DNA of 49,198 nucleotides from Hyphomicrobiaceae bacterium (lineage in GTDB: Bacteria > Pseudomonadota > Alphaproteobacteria > Rhizobiales > Hyphomicrobiaceae), in NCBI GenBank assembly GCA_025351355.1, contig JANXWC010000055.1:1-49198 (forward strand), in the 5' to 3' direction. Numbering within the stretch: position 1 is the first letter of the stretch; each line of letters begins with the position of its first letter. Positions 1 to 6,376 of this stretch are shown piece after piece. The notes below the pieces were generated by a model. That model was not told the origin of the DNA, did no database searches, and saw nothing but the letters and a program-made list of their open reading frames with translations. The position numbers and the translations under genes are program-made.

Positions 1-1
1 T

Positions 2-61
2 GCCGAATGGGCGATGATCTGCTTAGCCCACAACCTCACCAAGCTCGCAAAAGCCGTCTGA
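2..61 (+). CDS. C-terminal end of an IS transposase (partial)
   Basis: The first bases of the window read as AEWAMICLAHNLTKLAKAV followed by TGA. This matches the kind of C-terminus common in IS1182/IS4-type DDE transposases (the 'C-AHN-L-KL' ending). Only 19 codons are inside the window, so the rest of the element, its catalytic residues and its left end cannot be seen. Whether the copy is intact is unknown. The right end of the element should lie within the next hundred or so bases, but no terminal inverted repeat can be assigned without the left end. The family call rests on the short motif alone. Confidence 0.6.
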   Translation, partial: AEWAMICLAHNLTKLAKAV

Positions 62-120
62 AGCGGCTACGGTCCCCCAAAATGCAATGCGCCGAGCCTA
101 TCTGGACAGGCTCCTAGGGT

Positions 121-160
121 CGTTCCCCGATTCCACTAAAATCGGAATGATCCTGGAACG
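121..160. repeat. Imperfect nested inverted repeat beyond the transposase end
   Basis: An outer arm CGTTCC (121-126) pairs with GGAACG (155-160), and an inner arm CCGATT (127-132) pairs with AATCGG (140-145). It follows the transposase stop by 60 bases. It could be a transcription terminator-like hairpin for the IS or part of the IS end. There is no T-run after it, so an intrinsic terminator is unlikely. The function is unknown. Confidence 0.4.
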
Positions 161-191
161 CCCTGCTCATTTATTGAGCGGTTGCTGTTGC

Positions 192-208
192 TGCGCACAA
201 AAGATGCA
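192..208. promoter_or_regulatory. NtrC-like enhancer site
   Basis: TGCGC-N7-ATGCA matches the NtrC dyad TGCAC-N7-GTGCA at 8 of 10 defined bases. Its centre (about 200) is roughly 140 bases upstream of the start predicted from the sigma-54 promoter at 314-329, which is a normal enhancer distance. A weaker 7-of-10 match overlaps it at 205-221. The AT-rich stretch between enhancer and promoter (about 270-306) includes CAACATATTGAAA (273-285), one base off an IHF-type site, so a looped NtrC-sigma54 complex is plausible. This is motif matching only. Confidence 0.5.
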
Positions 209-313
209 TTGCGACGCAGCATCGCCTGCGGGATGAGCAGTCGCAAATTGGAAAGTTCTGCGGACGCCAATTCAACATATTGAAATATATCATATAAATA
301 TTGAAATCAGGTT

Positions 314-329
314 TGGCACGCAATTTGCT
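314..329 (+). promoter_or_regulatory. Sigma-54 (RpoN) promoter of the nitrate operon
   Basis: TGGCACGCAATTTGCT fits the sigma-54 consensus TGGCACG-N4-TTGCW at every defined base. The -24 GG is at 315-316, the -12 GC at 327-328, and exactly 10 bases lie between them. The start of transcription should be near 340, giving a leader of about 40 bases before nrtA (381). Such a leader is too short for the NasR/NasT-type antitermination hairpins used by some nitrate operons, so general nitrogen control through NtrC is the simplest reading. Confidence 0.8.
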
Positions 330-380
330 CTCTCTTAACCATTCGGTGGCTAACGCCGCGCGGGACCATGAGAGGGCACG

Positions 381-1694
381 ATGACTGACAGCAATTCAAC
401 ACGCGCGCTGCGCGCGGTGTCGCGCCGCGCAGTTCTGCGGGCATCTTCTGCTGCCATGACTGTCGCCGCGGCAAAGTTAGCTTTCCCAGGCGGAGCCTTT
501 GCGCAAGGCGCCGGGGCGGAGGTCAAGGGCACACGGCTCGGCTATATCGCGCTGACCGACGCCGCTCCCCTGATCATCGCTAAAGAGAAGGGGATGTTCG
601 CCAAATTCGGCCTGCCCGACATGGACATCGCCAAGCAGGCGTCGTGGGGCGCCACGCGCGACAACATGGCACTCGGTACGAAAGCCAACGGCATCGACGG
701 CGGCCATATCCTGTCGCCGAAGGTACATCTCTATTCCACCGGCAAGGTGATGCAGAACAGCCAGCCGCTGCCGATGTACGGGTTGATGCGGCTGAACGAG
801 GACTGTCAGGGCCTGTCGGTTTCCAACGAGTACAAGGATCTCAAAGTCGGCACCGACAGCTCCGCCTTGAAGGAGGCTTTCGCGCAAAAGCGAGCCGCCG
901 GCAAGGATGTCAAAGTCGCCATGACTTTCCCCGGTGGCACCCACGATCTGTGGATCCGCTATTGGCTTGCCGCCGGCGGCATCGACCCGGACAAGGACGT
1001 GCAGACGATCGTCGTGCCGCCGCCGCAGATGGTGGCGAACATGAAAGTCGGCACCATGGATGCATTCTGCGTGGGCGAGCCATGGAACGAGCAATTGGTC
1101 AATCAGGACATCGGGTTTACCGCGGCTACGACCGGCGAGATCTGGTTCAAGCATCCTGAAAAAGTGCTTGGCATGCGCGCCGACTGGGTCGACGCCAATC
1201 CGCAGGCGACGCTCGCCATCATGATGGCCACCATGCAAGCCCAGCAGTGGTGCGACAAGGCCGAGAACAAGGCTGAAATGGCCGAGATCGTCGGGCGCCG
1301 CCAATGGTTCAACGTGCCCGTCGCCGATATCATCGGCCGCATCCAGGGCGAGATCAACTACGGCCGCGGGCGAAAAGTTTCGGATCCGAAACTGGCGATG
1401 AAATTCTGGGGCGACAAAGGCGAAGTTTCCTATCCGTGGAAGAGCCTCGACACTTGGTTCGTCACCGAAAACATACGCTGGGGAAAATTCGACCCCACGC
1501 TCGACGTCAAGGCGTTGGTCGACAAAACCAATCGTTCCGACCTCTGGATCGAGGCGGCCAAAGGCCTTGGCTTGTCCGGCACACCGAGCGGCGACAGCCG
1601 TGGCGTCGAGAAGTTCTTCGACGGCAAAACCTTCGATGCGGCCGATCCCGCAGCCTACTTGAAGTCGCTTACCATCTCGCGTGCGCAGGTCTGA
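381..1694 (+). CDS. nrtA: Nitrate ABC transporter substrate-binding protein NrtA
   Basis: 437-residue periplasmic binding protein of the NrtA/CmpA/SsuA-like family, which captures nitrate (or nitrite) and delivers it to the membrane permease. The N-terminus carries a twin-arginine signal: SRRAVL at about residues 14-19, an alanine-rich hydrophobic stretch, and an AFA-QG cleavage site near residue 41. The mature part starts with the family's GTRLGYIALTDAAPL segment and keeps the PPPQMVANMKVGTMDAFCVGEPW region (split here only for naming) that lines the ligand pocket. The ATG at 381 follows a GAGAGGG ribosome site. It is the first gene of the operon behind the sigma-54 promoter, with nrtB 44 bases downstream. 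Bicarbonate, taurine or cyanate binding relatives exist, but the nirBD-nasA neighbours make nitrate the likely ligand. Confidence 0.9.
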   Translation: MTDSNSTRALRAVSRRAVLRASSAAMTVAAAKLAFPGGAFAQGAGAEVKGTRLGYIALTDAAPLIIAKEKGMFAKFGLPDMDIAKQASWGATRDNMALGTKANGIDGGHILSPKVHLYSTGKVMQNSQPLPMYGLMRLNEDCQGLSVSNEYKDLKVGTDSSALKEAFAQKRAAGKDVKVAMTFPGGTHDLWIRYWLAAGGIDPDKDVQTIVVPPPQMVANMKVGTMDAFCVGEPWNEQLVNQDIGFTAATTGEIWFKHPEKVLGMRADWVDANPQATLAIMMATMQAQQWCDKAENKAEMAEIVGRRQWFNVPVADIIGRIQGEINYGRGRKVSDPKLAMKFWGDKGEVSYPWKSLDTWFVTENIRWGKFDPTLDVKALVDKTNRSDLWIEAAKGLGLSGTPSGDSRGVEKFFDGKTFDAADPAAYLKSLTISRAQV

Positions 1695-1738
1695 TCGCGC
1701 TCAGTTCGCCCGCGCCAGTCTATCGGAAGGAAATCAAT

Positions 1739-2656
1739 ATGGCAGCAACCGCTTCGTCAGCGCCCTTTGTCGATGCATCCGTCACAACTGCTTCGGCGTC
1801 GGCACAGGCACCTGCTGCGAAGGTGGTGCACGCGCTACCGGTTGCAAAGCGGCGATCACGGTTGTCATGGGAGACGGTGGGCAACTTCTTCGCGACCGTT
1901 GTGCCGCCGCTGATCGTGGTGGCCATTCTGCTGCTTGTCTGGGAGCTTGCTTCGTCGGGGCCGAAAGCAACCCTGCCGGCACCGTCGCGGATCTGGCTTG
2001 AGGCGCGCGATCTGATCGTCGACCCATTCTTCGTCAACGGCCCGCAGGACATCGGTTTGGGATGGCGCATCCTCACCTCGCTGCAACGGGTGGCGATCGG
2101 CTTCGCGCTCGCCGCCGCGTGCGGGATCATGCTTGGCTGTCTGGTTGGGCAGAGCGACTGGGCGATGCGCGGTCTCGATCCGATTTTCCAGATGCTGCGT
2201 ACGGTGCCGCCGCTCGCGTGGTTGCCGATCTCGCTGGCGGCCTTTCGAGATAGCGCGCCGTCGGCGATCTTCGTCATCTTCATTACGGCGATATGGCCGA
2301 TCATCATCAATACGGCCGTTGGTATCCGCAATATTCCCCAGGACTACCGCAACGTGGCGGCCGTGCTGCAACTCAACCCGTTCGAATTTTTCCGCCGCAT
2401 CATGGTTCCGGCGGCCGCACCCTACATCTTCACGGGGCTCAGGATCGGGGTGGGTTTGTCGTGGCTGGCGATCGTGGCCGCGGAAATGCTGACTGGCGGC
2501 GTCGGCGTCGGTTTCTTCATCTGGGACGCTTGGAACTCTTCGAAGCTGTCCGACATCGTCGTCGCGCTGGCCTACATCGGCGTCGTCGGTTTCATCCTCG
2601 ATCGTGCCATCGCGGCGCTCGGGAATTTTGCCACCCGTGGCACAGCTGCAGCGTGA
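1739..2656 (+). CDS. nrtB: Nitrate ABC transporter permease NrtB
   Basis: 305-residue inner-membrane permease of the BPD_transp_1 superfamily that forms the nitrate channel. A polar N-terminal tail of about 45 residues precedes the first membrane helix (FFATVVPPLIVVAILLLVW), followed by about five more hydrophobic segments. The cytoplasmic coupling (EAA-type) loop is around residues 205-235, including FEFFRRIMVPAAAPYIFTGL. I chose the ATG at 1739 because GGAAGG sits just before it; the reading frame is open further upstream, but that stretch lies inside nrtA and does not look like protein. It ends 10 bases before the ATPase gene, so the two are co-transcribed. Confidence 0.9.
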   Translation: MAATASSAPFVDASVTTASASAQAPAAKVVHALPVAKRRSRLSWETVGNFFATVVPPLIVVAILLLVWELASSGPKATLPAPSRIWLEARDLIVDPFFVNGPQDIGLGWRILTSLQRVAIGFALAAACGIMLGCLVGQSDWAMRGLDPIFQMLRTVPPLAWLPISLAAFRDSAPSAIFVIFITAIWPIIINTAVGIRNIPQDYRNVAAVLQLNPFEFFRRIMVPAAAPYIFTGLRIGVGLSWLAIVAAEMLTGGVGVGFFIWDAWNSSKLSDIVVALAYIGVVGFILDRAIAALGNFATRGTAAA

Positions 2657-2666
2657 GAAGCACCCC

Positions 2667-3518
2667 ATGATTGCCCCCGTCTCGCCACGTCCGCACACGT
2701 TCGCGCAAGCGACGCTGCCGAACCGTCCGCTGCTCAAGATCGATCACGTCGACAAAAGCTTCCGCCGCGGCAATAGCACGTCGGAAGTTCTCAAGGACGT
2801 CAGTCTGACGATCGAAAAAGGTGAATACGTTTCGATCATCGGCCATTCCGGCTGCGGCAAGTCGACATTGCTCAATCTGGTCGCCGGGCTGACGCAGGTC
2901 ACCGCAGGCGCGATCCTGCTCGAAGATCGCGAGGTCAACCGGCCCGGACCTGATCGCGCGGTCGTGTTCCAAAACCATTCCCTGCTGCCGTGGCTGACGG
3001 TCTACGACAATGTTCGACTGGCGGTAGACAAGGTTTTTTCAACCATCAAATCAAAGACCGATCGGCACGCCTGGACGATGCACAATCTGGATCTCGTCCA
3101 GATGGGCCATGCCAAAGATAAACGTCCGGCCGAGATTTCGGGCGGCATGAAGCAGCGCGTCGGCATCGCTCGAGCGCTTTCCATGGAACCGAAAGTTCTC
3201 TTGATGGACGAACCATTCGGCGCGCTGGACGCGCTAACGCGCGCGCATCTGCAGGACACGGTCATGCAGATTCATACGCGGCTCGGCAATACCGCCATCA
3301 TGATCACGCACGATGTCGATGAGGCCGTGCTGCTGTCCGACCGGATCGTCATGATGACGAATGGTCCCGCCGCCGGGATTGGCGAGGTGCTGGAGGTTAA
3401 ACTTGAGCGACCGCGCGATAGGCTTGAACTGGCGACGGTTCCAGCCTATCTGGCGGCGCGAGAAAGTGTGCTCAAATTTCTTTACGAGCGGCATCGATTC
3501 GTGGAGGCAGTGGCATGA
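2667..3518 (+). CDS. nrtD: Nitrate ABC transporter ATP-binding protein
   Basis: 283-residue ATPase that powers nitrate import. Walker A is GHSGCGKST at about residue 58, the ABC signature region is ISGGMKQRVGIARAL at about 156, Walker B is VLLMDEPFGALD at about 176, and the H-loop is ITHDVDEAV at about 211. It lacks the substrate-binding-like C-terminal domain of cyanobacterial NrtC, so it resembles NrtD and would act as a homodimer, since no second ATPase gene is present. The ATG at 2667 lies 10 bases after nrtB. The TGA overlaps the nirB start as ATGA, which couples transport to the reductase genes. Confidence 0.9.
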   Translation: MIAPVSPRPHTFAQATLPNRPLLKIDHVDKSFRRGNSTSEVLKDVSLTIEKGEYVSIIGHSGCGKSTLLNLVAGLTQVTAGAILLEDREVNRPGPDRAVVFQNHSLLPWLTVYDNVRLAVDKVFSTIKSKTDRHAWTMHNLDLVQMGHAKDKRPAEISGGMKQRVGIARALSMEPKVLLMDEPFGALDALTRAHLQDTVMQIHTRLGNTAIMITHDVDEAVLLSDRIVMMTNGPAAGIGEVLEVKLERPRDRLELATVPAYLAARESVLKFLYERHRFVEAVA

Positions 3519-6028
3519 ACGTGACGGTCGAGGGGAAGCCCACTGCAAATCGCAAGGGCGCAGTGGATCAACCTAAGCCGCGACAACGGCTGGTGGTCAT
3601 CGGCAACGGCATGGCACCTGGCCGCGCGCTGGAGAGGCTGTTCGAGCAGGCGCCCGACGCATACGAGGTGACGATCTTCAATGCGGAGCCGCGCGTTAAT
3701 TACGATCGCATCATGCTGTCGCCGTTGTTGTCCGGCGAAAAGTCGTTCGAGCAAATCGTGATTCATGGCGATGGCTGGTATGTCAAGCATGGCGTGACGC
3801 TCTACAAGGGCGCCACGGTTACCCAGATCGACCGTGCGGCCAAGACAGTGACGACGGCACGCGGCATCACCGTGCCGTACGATAAATTGCTGATCGCCAC
3901 AGGCTCGCTACCGATCATCATTCCCGTGCCGGGCCACAAGCTGGCGGGCGTGTTGAGCTATCGCGATCTCGACGACGTTCAGGCCATGTTGCTGGCGGCG
4001 AAGTCGCGCGGCCACGCCGTCGTCATCGGCGGCGGGTTGCTCGGGCTGGAAGCCGCCGTCGGCCTCAAGGAACAGGGCATGGACGTCACCGTCGTGCATC
4101 TGGCGCCGACTTTGATGGAGCGGCAACTCGATACGCCCGCCGGACATTTGCTGCAGCGCGCGATCGAAGCGCGCGGAATAAGAATCCTGACCGGCGCCAA
4201 TACCAAAGCCATTCTCGGTGAGAAGAAGGTCGAGGCGGTACTGTTGGAGGATGGTACGCGCCTTGTGGCCGATCTTGTGATCATGGCGGTCGGCATTCGT
4301 CCTAACGCGCAGATCGCCAAGGATGCAGGTCTCACCGTGAATCGCGGCATCGTCGTGGATACGTCGATGCGGTCGAGCGATCCGGAGATTTATGCCGTCG
4401 GCGAATGTGCCGAGGCGCACGGGCAGGTATTCGGACTGGTGGCGCCGCTCTATGAAATGGCGAGCGTCATCGCGCAACAGTTGGCGGGCGATGCAACGGC
4501 GGCATTCCAGCCGAGCGCCTTGGCGACCAAGCTCAAGGTGACAGGCATCAACCTATTCTCGGCGGGCGATTTCGCCGAGGGACGCGACCGCGAGGAAATC
4601 GTGCTCAGGGATGCGGCACGCGGCGTTTACAAACGTTTGATCCTCAAAGATGACAAACTGATCGGTGCGGTGCTCTATGGCGATACAGCCGATGGCGCCT
4701 GGCTATTTGATATGATCAAGAAGGCAAAGCCCGTCGACGCCATGCGCGACACCTTGATATTCGGACCGAGCTATGCCGGAGGATCCCCCCTGGACCCTAC
4801 GGCGGCCGTTGCAGCGTTGCCGGATGAGGCAGAAATTTGCGGCTGTAACGGCGTCTGCAAGGGCAAAATTACAGCAGCGATTAACACGCTCGGATTGAAG
4901 TCGCTCGACGATGTACGGGCGCACACCAAGGCATCGGCGTCGTGCGGGTCGTGCACAGGGCTCGTCGAGCAGTTACTGACGATCTCGCTCGGCGACACGT
5001 ATAACCCAACCGCCGTGCAACCAATGTGCGGCTGCACAACACTGGGTCATGACGACGTGCGCCGACTGATCGTTGCACGCACCCTGCAGACCATTCCGGA
5101 TCTCATGCAGGCATTGGAATGGAAGACGTCATGCGGCTGCGCTAAATGCCGTCCGGCGCTCAACTACTACATGATCGCGACCTGGCCCGACACCTACAAG
5201 GATGATGGCCAGTCGCGCTTCATCAATGAACGCGTGCATGCCAACATCCAAAAGGATGGCACCTATTCGGTAGTGCCGCGGATGTGGGGCGGTGTGACCA
5301 GCGCCAAGGAATTGCGCGCTATCGCCGACATCGTCGAAAAGTTCGAGATCCCGACAGTGAAGTGCACCGGCGGCCAGCGCATCGATATGCTCGGTGTCAA
5401 GAAAGAGGACCTGCTGGCGGTTTGGGCCGATCTCAACAAGGCGGGTATGGTGTCGGGCGCTGCTTATGCAAAAGGGCTGCGCACGGTGAAAACGTGCGTC
5501 GGTACGGATTGGTGCAGGTTCGGCACGCAGGATTCGACCGGGCTCGGCGTCAAACTGGAAAAGTTCCTGTGGGGCTCGTGGACCCCGGCGAAACTCAAAC
5601 TTGCTGTGTCCGGCTGCCCGCGCAATTGCGCCGAAGCGACCTGCAAGGACATCGGCGTCATCTGCGTCGATAGCGGCTACGACGTGCATTTCGCAGGTGC
5701 TGCGGGTCTCGATATCAAGGGCACGGAATTGCTCGGTCACGTCACGACGGAAGCGGAGACGATCGAAGTAATCGCCGCGTTGACGCAGCTTTATCGCGAG
5801 CAAGGCCGTTATCTCGAACGCATCTACAAGTGGGCCAAGCGCGTCGGGTTGGAAACGATCCGGCAACAGATCATGGCGGATGTGGAGCGGCGTAAGGCGT
5901 TGTACGACCGCTTCGTGCTCTCGCAGTCGTTCTCACAGAAGGACCCATGGGCTGAGCGCGTGGGTGGCCACGACGCGCACGAGTTCGCGCCAATGGCGGA
6001 TCTGACGCGGTTGGAGGCGGCGGAATGA
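3515..6028 (+). CDS. nirB: Assimilatory nitrite reductase large subunit NirB
   Basis: 837-residue NAD(P)H-dependent siroheme nitrite reductase, which takes nitrite to ammonium in the cytoplasm. Order of domains: FAD/NAD-binding region (about 20-330, with GGGLLGLEAAVGLKEQG), two BFD-type [2Fe-2S] modules (about 440-490 with CGCNGVC and CGSC; about 503-560 with CGC and CGCAKC), a ferredoxin-like half domain, and the siroheme/[4Fe-4S] domain. In the last, C-x5-C (TCVGTDWC, about 659) and C-x3-C (GCPRNC, about 699) supply the cluster ligands. All these cysteines are intact and the length is normal. It overlaps the ATPase gene by 4 bases at its start and nirD by 4 bases at its end. Confidence 0.95.
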   Translation: MNVTVEGKPTANRKGAVDQPKPRQRLVVIGNGMAPGRALERLFEQAPDAYEVTIFNAEPRVNYDRIMLSPLLSGEKSFEQIVIHGDGWYVKHGVTLYKGATVTQIDRAAKTVTTARGITVPYDKLLIATGSLPIIIPVPGHKLAGVLSYRDLDDVQAMLLAAKSRGHAVVIGGGLLGLEAAVGLKEQGMDVTVVHLAPTLMERQLDTPAGHLLQRAIEARGIRILTGANTKAILGEKKVEAVLLEDGTRLVADLVIMAVGIRPNAQIAKDAGLTVNRGIVVDTSMRSSDPEIYAVGECAEAHGQVFGLVAPLYEMASVIAQQLAGDATAAFQPSALATKLKVTGINLFSAGDFAEGRDREEIVLRDAARGVYKRLILKDDKLIGAVLYGDTADGAWLFDMIKKAKPVDAMRDTLIFGPSYAGGSPLDPTAAVAALPDEAEICGCNGVCKGKITAAINTLGLKSLDDVRAHTKASASCGSCTGLVEQLLTISLGDTYNPTAVQPMCGCTTLGHDDVRRLIVARTLQTIPDLMQALEWKTSCGCAKCRPALNYYMIATWPDTYKDDGQSRFINERVHANIQKDGTYSVVPRMWGGVTSAKELRAIADIVEKFEIPTVKCTGGQRIDMLGVKKEDLLAVWADLNKAGMVSGAAYAKGLRTVKTCVGTDWCRFGTQDSTGLGVKLEKFLWGSWTPAKLKLAVSGCPRNCAEATCKDIGVICVDSGYDVHFAGAAGLDIKGTELLGHVTTEAETIEVIAALTQLYREQGRYLERIYKWAKRVGLETIRQQIMADVERRKALYDRFVLSQSFSQKDPWAERVGGHDAHEFAPMADLTRLEAAE

Positions 6029-6369
6029 GTGCGATGAAGGGCTGGATCGATATTGGAGCAGTCGTCGATATTCCGATGTTGGGAGCGCGCGTCGTCAAAT
6101 CCGCGGTCGGCTGCATTGCGATTTTTCGAACGGAAGCCGACGAGGTTTTTGCCATCGACGATAAGTGTCCGCACAAGGCCGGCCCGCTCAGTCAGGGTAT
6201 CGTGCATGGGCGTGCCGTCACCTGCCCGCTGCATAACTGGGTGATCTCACTTGAGAGTGGGGCGGCACAAGGCGCCGATAGTGGTCAGGTGCGCACTTAT
6301 CGGCTGAAGGTCGAGAAGGGCCGCATTTTACTGGATGGTGCGACACTCGCGGCCAGCCACGCCGCGTGA
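6025..6369 (+). CDS. nirD: Nitrite reductase small subunit NirD (Rieske type)
   Basis: 114-residue Rieske-fold subunit that pairs with NirB. The sequence shows a full set of Rieske [2Fe-2S] ligands: C48-P-H50 and C67-P-L-H70 (CPHKAGPLSQG and CPLHNW). Some NirD proteins, such as the enterobacterial one, are described as lacking these ligands, so this version may carry a cluster. The start overlaps the nirB stop as ATGA. It ends 7 bases before nasA. A generic Rieske ferredoxin is the alternative, but its position makes NirD far more likely. Confidence 0.9.
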   Translation: MSAMKGWIDIGAVVDIPMLGARVVKSAVGCIAIFRTEADEVFAIDDKCPHKAGPLSQGIVHGRAVTCPLHNWVISLESGAAQGADSGQVRTYRLKVEKGRILLDGATLAASHAA

Positions 6370-6376
6370 TTGCTGA

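Noticed and set aside
477-1304. Long open frame on the minus strand inside nrtA
   Set aside because: It is the antisense of a clear nrtA gene; the protein is His/Arg-rich low complexity as expected from high-GC antisense frames.
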